Assembly: GCA_029940245.1 (NCBI GenBank)
Contig: JAOZRF010000028.1
Span: 1-13,195, forward strand
Direction of reading: 5' to 3'
From: Desulfobacula sp.
GTDB taxonomy: Bacteria > Desulfobacterota > Desulfobacteria > Desulfobacterales > Desulfobacteraceae
DNA: 13,195 nucleotides
In this document: in pieces, positions 6,224 through 13,195 of the stretch
How positions within the stretch are numbered: the stretch's first letter is position 1
Layout of the letters: each line of letters opens with the position of its first letter
Position numbers and translations under genes: made by a program
Notes under the pieces: model-generated
What the model saw: only the letters and a program-made list of their open reading frames with translations
Told to the model about the DNA's origin: nothing
The model's database searches: none

Positions 6224-7996
6224 ATGGGTTCTATTGCAGCATCAATACTTGCCATAACAAGCGTGGTTTTCCATATATATCTGATATTCACGGGGTTGCT
6301 TCCAAATTTGATCACCCGACCCATTCATCTGGCTTTAACCCTTCCCTGGGTTTTTGTATTTGGCCACAAAGACAAGGGATTTAAAAAATGGTTCGGGTAT
6401 GCATTATGCTGTGCAGGATTATTGGGATGTCTTTATATTACTATGTATCGGAATCAATTGGGCGATCAGTATGGATCACTTGAAGGTGTGGGTCAATTGA
6501 TTATGGCTACAGGACTCATTCTGGTCATCCTGGAAATGGCAAGAAGGGCTATAAAACTGGCTTTGCCCACAGTGGCGGTTATTGCATTGGCTTATGGTTT
6601 TCTGGGTCAATACATACCGGGTGAGTTTGGTCATTCCGGCATTCCCATTGACAGTTTTTTAGGAACGCTTGTCATTGCAGAGGGCGGCATCTGGGGCCGG
6701 CTTACAGGGGTTTCCGTCAATGTGGTTGCTGTTTTCGTCATATTGGGGGCATTTATCGGGGCAGGAGAAGGGGGGGATGCGTTCATGGCCCTGGCAACAA
6801 AGCTTGCCGGTCGATATCGGGCCGGAGCAGCAAAAGTTTCTGTTATCTCTTCTGCTTTTTTTGGTTCTATTTCAGGGTCTGCATCGGCCAATGTGGCTTC
6901 AACAGGAGCGATCACCATCCCGGCTATGAAACGCCTGGGTTATCCACCGCATTTTGCCGCAGCCGTTGAGGCAGTGGCTTCCAGCGGCGGACAAATCATG
7001 CCCCCGTTAATGGGGGCAGGGGCTTTTATTATGGCAGAGCTTCTCAGGGTAAATTATTCATATATCATGGCCATTGCCATTTTGCCTGCTATTTTATTTT
7101 TCTTTGCCGCCTGGACAGGGGTTGATACTTTTGCAAAACAATATGATTTAACGGGAATGGGAAAAGAGGATATTCCTAAAACAAAAATGGTACTTCGTCT
7201 TGCCCCATTTTTTTGTCTGCCTTTTGGTACCTTGCTCGGGATTCTTTTTTTTACGGATTATACGCCACAGTATGCATCCGGATTTGCCATTTTTGTATCC
7301 GGAGCATTGCTTTTTACAAATATCAAGTATGAATTTCTTTATCTCAAGGTTTTTCCCAGATTATTAAAAGCCTGTATGACATCAGCCCGTCAGATTGCCA
7401 TCATTGCTTCTATTATTATCTGTGCCGGCTTAATCATCGGCGTGTTAAATATGACGGGTCTTGGGGTCAAAATTACATCCATCATCTTGAGTTTTTCAAA
7501 TGGAAACTTATGGATTGCCCTGTTTTTAACTGCTCTTGCCTGTCTTATCCTGGGAATGGAAGTTCCAACGACGGCAGCTTATGTCATCTGCATTTCCGTT
7601 GCAGGACCAGCACTTCAGGAACTTGGACTGCCTGATGTGTATGCACATTTATTTGTTTTCTGGTTTGCTCTTTTATCCACCATTACGCCTCCTGTCTGCG
7701 GCACGGTTTTTATTGCGGCAGGCATGGCAGAAACACCATGGATTCCCGTGGCTTTTGATGCCATGCGACTGGGACTGGGACTTTATCTGATTCCCCCGGC
7801 ATTTGTAGCCAACCCGGCTTTATTGCAGACCATTCATCATCCGTTTATGGCCCTATCGGCTCTGCTTAAAATCAGTCTTGGACTCTGGCTGGTAAGTAAA
7901 GGAATCATTGGTGGTAAATTTTCAAAATGGCTGCAATTGCCTTTGGTACTTTCAGGGCTGTTTACAATATTTGCTTATGGGATAGGAAATTGGTGA
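6224..7996 (+). CDS. TRAP transporter fused permease, TAXI type (DctM-like)
   Basis: This is the inner-membrane permease of the TRAP-TAXI system, driven by an ion gradient, with the small and large membrane subunits fused in one chain of 590 residues. The N-terminal 110 residues carry four helices (the DctQ-like part). The DctM-like part contains the family signature with GSASANVASTG near 223-233 and the ASSGGQIMPPLMGAGAFIMAE segment near 250-270. A second repeat ends with TAAYVICISVAGPAL and a PPVCGTVF loop. AGGA lies 9 bases before the ATG. The protein is slightly shorter than many fused TAXI permeases (about 640-700 residues) but keeps both repeats. Its TGA stop is followed in frame by a foreign-looking coding fragment, so the present C-terminus could have been set by a deletion. 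Confidence 0.9.
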   Translation: MGSIAASILAITSVVFHIYLIFTGLLPNLITRPIHLALTLPWVFVFGHKDKGFKKWFGYALCCAGLLGCLYITMYRNQLGDQYGSLEGVGQLIMATGLILVILEMARRAIKLALPTVAVIALAYGFLGQYIPGEFGHSGIPIDSFLGTLVIAEGGIWGRLTGVSVNVVAVFVILGAFIGAGEGGDAFMALATKLAGRYRAGAAKVSVISSAFFGSISGSASANVASTGAITIPAMKRLGYPPHFAAAVEAVASSGGQIMPPLMGAGAFIMAELLRVNYSYIMAIAILPAILFFFAAWTGVDTFAKQYDLTGMGKEDIPKTKMVLRLAPFFCLPFGTLLGILFFTDYTPQYASGFAIFVSGALLFTNIKYEFLYLKVFPRLLKACMTSARQIAIIASIIICAGLIIGVLNMTGLGVKITSIILSFSNGNLWIALFLTALACLILGMEVPTTAAYVICISVAGPALQELGLPDVYAHLFVFWFALLSTITPPVCGTVFIAAGMAETPWIPVAFDAMRLGLGLYLIPPAFVANPALLQTIHHPFMALSALLKISLGLWLVSKGIIGGKFSKWLQLPLVLSGLFTIFAYGIGNW

Positions 7997-8200
7997 TGCA
8001 TCAATGATTGCCCAGGCCGGAAGCATATCCACATTGCCATTGGAAAAGACCACGAGCAGGTTCCGGATAAGACCTTATGTATTGGGAATTGTATGCTCAA
8101 CCAGGAAGGCCGGGGTATTTTTGTGCGTGGATGCCCGCCCGTGGCCAGTGAAATCTTAAAGGCACTGACGGACCCTGTAAATGATTGTGGTTTTCTGTAG
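7997..8200 (+). pseudogene. 3' fragment of an unidentified cysteine-motif protein
   Basis: An open frame of 67 codons runs from directly after the permease TGA to TAG at 8198-8200, in the same frame as the permease. It looks truly coding: NDCPGRKHIHIAIGKDHEQ, then LCIGNCMLNQEGRGIF and VRGCPPVASEILKALT. It carries a CxxxC pair and a GCPP motif that could bind an iron-sulfur cluster or another metal. No ATG, GTG or TTG precedes the conserved part, and there is no ribosome binding site, so it is probably the surviving 3' end of a gene whose 5' part was deleted when it was joined to the permease. I do not recognise the parent family with confidence. A perfect palindrome, TGATGCATCA (7994-8003), marks the junction. 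Confidence 0.55.
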
Positions 8201-8233
8201 ATTGCCTTTTCTTTGGGTTTTGTAATAAAAGTA

Positions 8234-8263
8234 TTGAACATTATGATAAAAACGTCATATTAT
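8234..8263 (+). promoter_or_regulatory. Predicted promoter of the usp-arsR-manC-algH run, with overlapping inverted repeats
   Basis: TTGAAC (8234-8239) and TATTAT (8258-8263) are 18 bases apart. Transcription would begin near 8270, about 54 bases before the Usp ATG. TATGA (8242-8246) and TCATA (8255-8259) form a perfect inverted repeat between the boxes. GATAA (8245-8249) and TTATC (8260-8264) form a second, overlapping one. Such a site could bind the ArsR-type regulator encoded two genes down. Confidence 0.5.
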
Positions 8264-8323
8264 CTTTCATTAACAGTGATGGAGACGCGGTTTTTACACA
8301 TAACGTAAAGTGAGGTGTGAATA

Positions 8324-8716
8324 ATGAAAATTTTGATAGGATACAAAGGAACTGATGTTGGTAAGGATTTGATGAATATAGCCGTGAAGCATGCAAAAGC
8401 TTTTAATGGCGAAATTCTGATTGTAACCTCTATGATAGGCGGCGAGAAGACGGAAAGGCAGGAATTGACCGATGCTGAAAAAAATCTTGACCAGGCAAAA
8501 GCATATTTTGATGATTCCGGGGTTACAAGCCATACCCATCTGCTGGTTCGGGGTTTTGAAGCCGGAGAAGACATTGTAAGGTTTGCCAGAGAAAAGAATG
8601 TTGATGAAATCATCATAGGTGTTCGAAGCCGTTCAAAAGTGGGGAAACTGCTTTTTGGATCAACGGCACAGGTTGTTATTCTTGATGCCCATTGCCCGGT
8701 TCTCTCTGTAAAATAA
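8324..8716 (+). CDS. Universal stress protein (UspA family)
   Basis: This is a cytoplasmic Usp-domain protein of 130 residues, slightly short for the family (about 140-150). The fold pattern is clear: KILIGYKGT at the N-terminus, a VRGFEAGEDIVRFARE helix, DEIIIGV, and the nucleotide-binding signature G99-VR-S102-(nine residues)-G112-S113-T, close to the ATP-binding Usp consensus G-2x-G-9x-G(S/T). The second glycine is replaced by serine. ATP binding is therefore likely but not certain. GAGGTG lies 6 bases before the ATG. It follows the TRAP transporter genes; a Usp (TeaD) is known to act on the TeaABC TRAP transporter of Halomonas, so a role in transporter control is plausible but inferred. 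The next gene starts 7 bases after the stop. Confidence 0.88.
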   Translation: MKILIGYKGTDVGKDLMNIAVKHAKAFNGEILIVTSMIGGEKTERQELTDAEKNLDQAKAYFDDSGVTSHTHLLVRGFEAGEDIVRFAREKNVDEIIIGVRSRSKVGKLLFGSTAQVVILDAHCPVLSVK

Positions 8717-8723
8717 AGATCCA

Positions 8724-9635
8724 ATGGAATTGATTAAATGTTTTAAGGCGCTTTCTGATAACACCCGTCTTCGGTTGCTGTATGTGTTGCAGCAATATGA
8801 ACTCAATGTTAATGAAATCGTCCTGGTTGTGGACATGATACAGTCCGGTGTTTCAAGACATTTGAAGATCCTTTTGGATTCAGGATTATTAACATCCCGC
8901 AGAGACGGAAGCTTTACCTATTATTCTGCAGCAAAAAATGAACCTGCCATATCCTTGATCAGTCTGGTTGAAAAAAATCTTGATCATAAAGCTATTGCCC
9001 GCCGGGATCTGGAAAAATCCGGGGAAATGATCAAGATCCGTCAAAATAGAACAAAACGGTTTTTTAAAATAATTGCACCCCAGTGGGATCGATTGAAAAA
9101 AGAGGTGTTTGGCAATTTTGATCTGAATTCCAGGATTAAAGAAAAACTTATTTTTAATGGCAAAATTGCTGATCTGGGTTGCGGAACGGGAGAACTCATT
9201 GAAAGCCTTTCCAGGGAAACACAAGATCAGTTTATCGGCATTGATTATTCACCTGAGATGCTTGAGCAGGCAAGGTTAAGGCTTTCAGGAACCAAGAATG
9301 CAGAGTTAAGACTGGGCGAACTTGAACATCTTCCAATGAAAAATGAAGAAATTGATACGGCAATCATGAATATGGTTTTACACCATATTTCACAGCCTCA
9401 ACTGCCAATCGCTGAAGCCTACAGGGTGCTTAAACCGAAAGGTTTTTTTATCCTGTCTGATTTTCAAAAACATGATCAGAAAAATATCAATGAGCTCATG
9501 GGTGGCTCATGGTTTGGATTTGAAAAAGAAAAGATAGGCACCTGGCTGACAGACACAGGTTTTCATTTCAAAACCATGGATTCATATCCTGTAAATCACG
9601 GGTTGACCATTAATGTGTTCACTGCACAAAAATAA
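8724..9635 (+). CDS. ArsR-family HTH regulator fused to a SAM-dependent methyltransferase domain
   Basis: This is a cytoplasmic two-domain protein of 303 residues. Residues 1-90 form an ArsR winged helix (FKALSDNTRLRLLYVL, recognition helix SGVSRHLKILLDSGLL, wing RRDGSFTYYS). Residues 115-300 form a class I methyltransferase fold with ADLGCGTG at 149-156, GIDYSPEML at 172-180 and MNMVLHHI at 215-222. The usual ArsR metal site ELCVCDL is replaced by ELNVNEI, so metal sensing is unlikely. The architecture resembles SahR-type regulators that respond to S-adenosylhomocysteine in deltaproteobacteria, but no ahcY or methionine-cycle gene is present here to support that target. The start lacks a strong ribosome binding site and lies 7 bases after the Usp stop, so translation is probably coupled. 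It may autoregulate at the inverted repeats near 8242-8264. Confidence 0.85.
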   Translation: MELIKCFKALSDNTRLRLLYVLQQYELNVNEIVLVVDMIQSGVSRHLKILLDSGLLTSRRDGSFTYYSAAKNEPAISLISLVEKNLDHKAIARRDLEKSGEMIKIRQNRTKRFFKIIAPQWDRLKKEVFGNFDLNSRIKEKLIFNGKIADLGCGTGELIESLSRETQDQFIGIDYSPEMLEQARLRLSGTKNAELRLGELEHLPMKNEEIDTAIMNMVLHHISQPQLPIAEAYRVLKPKGFFILSDFQKHDQKNINELMGGSWFGFEKEKIGTWLTDTGFHFKTMDSYPVNHGLTINVFTAQK

Positions 9636-9653
9636 ACAATTCAAGGAGGAATC

Positions 9654-11102
9654 ATGATCATTCCAATAATTCTGGCAGGCGGGTCAGGCACAAGACTGTG
9701 GCCATTGTCAAGACAGCTTTATCCAAAACAGCTCATTGATATATATAATGAAAAAACCATGTTGCAAAATACAGTGTTGAGGCTTAAGGGGCTTGAAATG
9801 ATTGGGTCTCCCATTGTCGTATGTAATGAAGACCATCGGTTTATGACAGCAGACCAATTAAAAAATATAGAAATAGACTCCCTGGCCATTATCCTGGAAC
9901 CCATCGGGAGAAACACAGCACCTGCCATTGCCCTTGCCGCTTTAAAAGCAATGCAGCATGAAGATGATCCCATACTGCTTGTGTTACCGGCTGATCATGT
10001 GATTGAAAAAAAGATTGATTTCCATGCCGCCATACAGACAGGGCTCATATATGCTGAAAAAAATAATTTGATAACATTCGGGATTATTCCGAATTCTCCT
10101 GAAATCGGATTTGGCTATATTAAAAAGGGAAAACTGCTGGAATCTGCAACGGGTGCTTCCAGGATTGAGAGATTTGTTGAAAAGCCGGACCTTGATACAG
10201 CCGGAAAATTCTTTGATTCCGGATTATACTGCTGGAATTCAGGCATGTTTATGTTCAAGGCATCGGCTATTATAAAGGAGCTTGAAACCCTTGCACCGGA
10301 TATTATGATGCAGTGTAAAGGCTTAATAGAAGCAGGTGTTCAGGATCTGGATTTTTTCAGGATAAGCCTTGAAGGATTTAAAGATATCCCGTCTGATTCC
10401 ATTGATTATGCGGTAATGGAAAAAACCTCAAAAGGAATCGTGATTCCCTTTGATGCAGGGTGGAATGATCTGGGATCATTTGATGCCCTGTGGCAGGCAG
10501 GCAAAAAGGATGAAAATCAGAACGTCATAAAGGGAGATGCTCTCACCCATGATGTCAAAGGCACATATATTAATTCTGAAAGCAGCCTGATTGCAGCCGT
10601 TGGCCTTGAAAATTTTGTTATCGTGGAAACAAAGGACGCTATTCTGGTATCTCCCCGGGACCAGGTCCAGGATGTCAAAAAAATTGTAAAGCAGTTAAAA
10701 GATCATAACCGGAATGAAATTATCAGCCATCGGAAAGTTTACAGGCCCTGGGGCAGTTATGAGACCGTTGATTCCGGGCACAGATTTCAGGTAAAAAGAA
10801 TTACGGTTAACCCTGGAGCAAAGTTGTCGCTGCAAAAACATTTTCACAGGGCAGAGCACTGGACTGTTGTTTCAGGTGCTGCCACAGTCACCAGGGGAGA
10901 AGAAGAAATGCTTCTTAAAGAAGATGAATCCACCTACATTCCTTTGGGAACAAGGCACAGGTTGGAAAATCCCGGAAAGATACCCCTTGAGCTCATTGAG
11001 GTTCAGTCCGGCTCGTACCTGGGTGAGGATGATATTGTCAGATTTGATGATGTTTATGGAAGAAATGAGAAAAACTATTGCAAACCGGATCAAAATATTT
11101 AA
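9654..11102 (+). CDS. manC: Mannose-1-phosphate guanylyltransferase / mannose-6-phosphate isomerase, bifunctional type II
   Basis: This makes GDP-mannose from mannose-1-phosphate and GTP and, through its C-terminal cupin, interconverts mannose-6-phosphate and fructose-6-phosphate. It feeds capsule, O-antigen or exopolysaccharide synthesis in the cytoplasm. The product has 482 residues, normal for the type II family. The nucleotidyltransferase signature GGSGTRLWPLSR lies at 9-20, followed by YPKQL; FVEKPD lies near residue 175 and WNSGMF near 195. After a left-handed-helix linker, the isomerase part begins with YRPWGSYE near 362, with the metal-binding cupin segment HFHRAEHW near 395. AAGGAGG stands before the ATG and only 18 bases separate it from the regulator gene. 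The second mannose gene (phosphomannomutase, manB) is not in the window. AlgA and XanB are other names for this family. Confidence 0.93.
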   Translation: MIIPIILAGGSGTRLWPLSRQLYPKQLIDIYNEKTMLQNTVLRLKGLEMIGSPIVVCNEDHRFMTADQLKNIEIDSLAIILEPIGRNTAPAIALAALKAMQHEDDPILLVLPADHVIEKKIDFHAAIQTGLIYAEKNNLITFGIIPNSPEIGFGYIKKGKLLESATGASRIERFVEKPDLDTAGKFFDSGLYCWNSGMFMFKASAIIKELETLAPDIMMQCKGLIEAGVQDLDFFRISLEGFKDIPSDSIDYAVMEKTSKGIVIPFDAGWNDLGSFDALWQAGKKDENQNVIKGDALTHDVKGTYINSESSLIAAVGLENFVIVETKDAILVSPRDQVQDVKKIVKQLKDHNRNEIISHRKVYRPWGSYETVDSGHRFQVKRITVNPGAKLSLQKHFHRAEHWTVVSGAATVTRGEEEMLLKEDESTYIPLGTRHRLENPGKIPLELIEVQSGSYLGEDDIVRFDDVYGRNEKNYCKPDQNI

Positions 11103-11169
11103 CACTGCTTTTTCAATAAATATGTGTACCCGAAGATTATCATGTTAAAATTAAATATGGAGCAGGTCC

Positions 11170-11697
11170 ATGACTGATGAAATTTTACAAAACATGAAAG
11201 GAAAATTTCTCCTTGCCATACCCGGGCTTCCTGATCCTAATTTTTCCCAGACAGTGACATGCATGTGTGAACATAATGAATTCGGTGCCCTTGGTTTTAT
11301 TGTGAATAAAATACACCCGCTTCTTACAGGAAGGGAGTTATTTGAGGATCTGGAGATTCAATATGACAAGGGTGTTGATACCCTTGAAATATATCTTGGC
11401 GGGCCGGTCCAGCCCAGTGGAGTCTTTGTTCTTCATGGGCCTCCCTTTGAGTGGAATGAAACTTTAAGGGTTACAGACAATCTGGCCTTGAGTAATTCAA
11501 GGGATATCCTTGAGGCCATTGCCCTTCAAAAAGGGCCGGAGTCCTTTATAATTCTGCTGGGATGTGCCGGGTGGGGACCCATGCAGTTGGATAGCGAATT
11601 GAGAGATTCAGCCTGGCTGACCTGTCCTGTATCGGAAGAAATTATGTTTTCGACAGGAGTTGAATTAAAATATGAAAAAGCAATTATGATGATATAA
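11170..11697 (+). CDS. AlgH/YqgE-family protein (UPF0301, DUF179)
   Basis: The product has 175 residues and is a cytoplasmic protein of the AlgH/YqgE family. Molecular function is not established; in Pseudomonas algH was linked to control of alginate synthesis. Family hallmarks are MKGKFLLAIPGLPDPNFSQTV near residues 9-29, CEHNEFGALGFIVNK near 33-47, the YLGGPVQPSGVFVLH segment near 76-90, and LLGCAGWGPMQLDSEL near 132-147. GGAG lies about 8 bases before the ATG. It follows manC by 67 bases on the same strand with no clear terminator or promoter between, so it probably shares that mRNA. The pairing with a GDP-mannose gene is suggestive, given the alginate link, but family members also occur in genomes without such pathways. 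Confidence 0.9.
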   Translation: MTDEILQNMKGKFLLAIPGLPDPNFSQTVTCMCEHNEFGALGFIVNKIHPLLTGRELFEDLEIQYDKGVDTLEIYLGGPVQPSGVFVLHGPPFEWNETLRVTDNLALSNSRDILEAIALQKGPESFIILLGCAGWGPMQLDSELRDSAWLTCPVSEEIMFSTGVELKYEKAIMMI

Positions 11698-11744
11698 AAA
11701 TTTTTTCTGAAGGATCAAGACCACTGTCTTTAAAGCTTTTGGCC

Positions 11745-12314
11745 TTAAATCCAGTCCTTTTTTTTAATTTTTTTTAAAACATATTCTGATAATTGACCGG
11801 GTGTTATATCAAGTTGACTAAAAATTTTATTTTCCAGGTTTATTGTATTTTTCCAGAGGATTGCTATACGCTCCTTAAATTTTTTATTGGTTCCATATTT
11901 CAGTGTTATATATTCCAGTCTTTTATTCAGGGATACTACCTTGTCATGCAATATCCTTTTATCAGAATAATTGACAATTTCCTGCACGGAAACAGGGGAA
12001 TCATTTTGATATGAATCCAGGATGACGTGCTGACGAATGATATTCCCCACTTCAGGATACCCCAGGTTTTTTAACATCAGACCGCCCGTTTCCGAATGAT
12101 TTTCCTTTGTATCAAAACTTCTGGTTTTTGTTATATCGTGAAGCAATGCGGCTGAAGTTGCAAGCCTTGAATCAAGATTTGGAGAATATTTTTTCAGCTT
12201 CAGACTTAAAAATAATGCCACATTGGAAACCATGATGGAATGATCTATAATATGATCCATCATGGTCATTTCTTTTATCAATTGAAAACATTGTTTTTTT
12301 GAGGGTATGTTCAT
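11745..12314 (-). CDS. HD-domain phosphohydrolase (HDIG-like)
   Basis: This is a cytoplasmic metal-dependent phosphohydrolase of 189 residues; the family acts on nucleotides or phosphate esters. The metal ligands are visible in order: H25 (IIDHSIMVS), H59-D60 in ALLHDITK, H73 in NHSETGG, H96 in IIRQHV, and D118 in NYSDKRI. This spacing matches small stand-alone HDIG-type proteins. Residues 120-189 are basic and helical and have no known match. The annotated ATG lacks a good ribosome binding site; ATG codons at residues 16 and 18 are alternatives, but the H25 helix favours keeping at least residue 16. It converges with the AlgH gene (47 bases between stops) and diverges from the molybdenum-carrier-like gene. 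The substrate is unknown. Confidence 0.78.
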   Translation of the reverse strand: MNIPSKKQCFQLIKEMTMMDHIIDHSIMVSNVALFLSLKLKKYSPNLDSRLATSAALLHDITKTRSFDTKENHSETGGLMLKNLGYPEVGNIIRQHVILDSYQNDSPVSVQEIVNYSDKRILHDKVVSLNKRLEYITLKYGTNKKFKERIAILWKNTINLENKIFSQLDITPGQLSEYVLKKIKKKDWI

Positions 12315-12354
12315 AATTTTACATTTAATTTTTACTGATAATGATAAAATTCTA

Positions 12355-12382
12355 TTGAAGTTATACCCCTTACTGTTATGAT
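12355..12382 (+). promoter_or_regulatory. Predicted extended -10 promoter for the molybdenum-carrier-like gene
   Basis: TTGAAG (12355-12360) and TATGAT (12377-12382) are separated by 16 bases. The -10 box is preceded by TGT, giving an extended TGn-TATGAT element. Transcription would start near 12389, about 30 bases before the ATG at 12419. Confidence 0.55.
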
Positions 12383-12418
12383 AGAAAAGGATTTTTTTAA
12401 AGATTGGGCAGGATTAAA

Positions 12419-13195
12419 ATGTTAAAGAAAATAATTTCAGGCGGACAAACCGGAGCAGACCAGGCAGCACTTGATGTTGCCATTAAGTTCAATATTGATC
12501 ATGGAGGATGGATAACAAGCGGTCGCAGGACTGAACATGGCACTTTGCCGGTGAAATATAAATTAAAGGAAATGGATACAACATACTATAGTGAAAGAAC
12601 CAAAAAAAATATCATGGATTCTGATGGTACGATCATTATTTCCCGTGGTAAACTGACGGGTGGCTCCAGGCTTACCCATACGTATGCAGAAACTGTCGGC
12701 AAACCCAATTGTTATATTGACCTTTTAAACTGTGAAGAGTTTGAAGCGGCCCTTATCTTAAAATCTTTTATCATTGAAAATAAAATCCGAATTTTAAATG
12801 TAGCCGGTCCCAGATTGAGCCATGATCCCGGGATATACATGGATGTGAAAGCAATTCTTGAAATCCTGATTTATCTTTTTTTTCTTGATACACCGCAGGA
12901 AAGGGAAATTCAAAAAAATATTTCATTAGGGTCTGTTAAAGAGGCGTTTCCTCAAACCATGGAAGACGCCATTGACCTGATTCGTGATGACCTGCCACTT
13001 AAAGCAAAAATATTTATTGCCGGATTTAAACCCAGTAATGTCAGCTTTCTTTATTTTGGGATGCTGGAATATTTAAGACATCGTGTCGGGTTTGATATGG
13101 GGAATAAATTGCTTTTTGAATTATGTTCCTCATGTTTAGGTGGTGATACCTGTACCATTGAGGATGCAGTGATGGAACTTTTAAAACGATTGAAA
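12419..13195 (+). CDS. YpsA/putative molybdenum-carrier SLOG protein with DUF6794-like C-terminal domain, 3' end cut off
   Basis: The frame runs 259 codons without a stop to the window edge. Residues 1-155 match the putative molybdenum carrier family (SLOG/Rossmann-like nucleotide-binding fold): SGGQTGADQAALDVA at 7-21, the SGR..EHGTLP segment at 34-44, Y..RT..N..DSDGTIII at 56-74, GGSRLT at 81-86, KPN..IDL at 95-102, and LNVAGPR...DPGIY at 126-140. After a hydrophobic linker (near 149-156) comes a second, mostly helical region with FPQTMEDAIDLI and, further on, LEYLRHRVGFDMGNKLLFELC, ending in a TIEDAVMELLKRLK helix. That layout resembles DUF6794. AGGA stands 7 bases before the ATG. Function is unproven; related SLOG proteins bind nucleotide-derived ligands. 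The gene starts divergently from the HD phosphohydrolase. Confidence 0.8.
   Translation, partial: MLKKIISGGQTGADQAALDVAIKFNIDHGGWITSGRRTEHGTLPVKYKLKEMDTTYYSERTKKNIMDSDGTIIISRGKLTGGSRLTHTYAETVGKPNCYIDLLNCEEFEAALILKSFIIENKIRILNVAGPRLSHDPGIYMDVKAILEILIYLFFLDTPQEREIQKNISLGSVKEAFPQTMEDAIDLIRDDLPLKAKIFIAGFKPSNVSFLYFGMLEYLRHRVGFDMGNKLLFELCSSCLGGDTCTIEDAVMELLKRLK

Noticed and set aside
7994..8040. In-frame TGA followed by open frame as a possible selenocysteine codon or programmed readthrough in the TRAP permease.
   Set aside because: No stem-loop with a bacterial SECIS-like apical loop is visible just after the TGA, the permease is complete before it, and a permease with this tail makes no functional sense. 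A deletion junction is simpler.
8004..8163. Alternative open frame starting at the ATG at 8004 in another frame over the fragment.
   Set aside because: Its translation has no protein-like motifs, whereas the frame continuing from the permease shows CxxxC and GCPP motifs.
8260..8724. Antisense open frame of 154 codons opposite the Usp gene.
   Set aside because: It mirrors the Usp coding sequence, has no ribosome binding site and its product has no domain pattern.
11717..11730. AAGAC/GTCTT hairpin with CACT loop between the convergent AlgH and HD genes as a terminator.
   Set aside because: The stem is only 5 bp and no U tract follows directly on either strand; too weak to annotate.
11793..12014. 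Plus-strand open frame opposite the HD-domain gene.
   Set aside because: It is a shadow frame of the HD gene with no start signal or domain.

Overview
The window looks like a chromosomal segment of a moderately AT-rich deltaproteobacterium-type anaerobe, most likely a member of the Desulfobacterales. This is inferred from gene content (a TAXI-type TRAP transporter, an ArsR-methyltransferase fusion, a molybdenum-carrier-like protein) and base composition; there is no rRNA or other marker here to prove it. No CRISPR array, tRNA, rRNA, intact insertion sequence or phage gene was seen. Both outer genes are cut by the window edges.

Layout. Positions 1-510 (+) are the 3' end of an MscS-type mechanosensitive channel. 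It converges with a secreted serine-hydrolase of the class C beta-lactamase fold (528-2618, -), and the two share a strong stem-loop at 493-519. Upstream of the hydrolase is an unlisted 40-residue single-pass membrane protein (2762-2884, -) with its own promoter and ribosome binding site. Divergent from it is a PrmA-like methyltransferase (3042-3884, +), which appears to be made from a leaderless mRNA. It converges with an EamA/DMT permease (3902-4789, -) whose true start is probably an internal TTG, because a good promoter lies inside the longer open frame. Positions 4907-5080 hold a GC-rich, palindrome-rich stretch and the decayed core of an alkyltransferase-like DNA-repair gene.

The second half is mostly one + strand run. 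It starts with a TRAP-TAXI binding protein (5223-6197) and a fused TRAP permease (6224-7996). Directly after the permease stop, and in the same frame, comes a start-less 3' fragment of a cysteine-containing protein (7997-8200). A new promoter then leads into a universal stress protein (8324-8716), an ArsR-HTH/methyltransferase regulator (8724-9635), ManC (9654-11102) and an AlgH/UPF0301 protein (11170-11697). Spacing suggests these four are co-transcribed. An HD-domain phosphohydrolase (11745-12314, -) converges on them. Divergent from it, a gene starting at 12419 and running off the window encodes a YpsA/molybdenum-carrier SLOG domain fused to a DUF6794-like domain.

Functional reading. The TRAP pair imports an unknown organic acid or amino-acid-like substrate. 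The adjacent Usp gene recalls the TRAP-associated Usp TeaD. ManC supplies GDP-mannose for surface polysaccharide. The ArsR-methyltransferase lacks the metal-binding cysteines, so it more likely senses an adenosyl metabolite than a metal. I see no single obvious new defence or signalling system. The most unusual items are the SLOG/DUF6794-like fusion at the right edge, the in-frame gene fragment after the TRAP permease, the 40-residue membrane protein and the repair-gene remnant.
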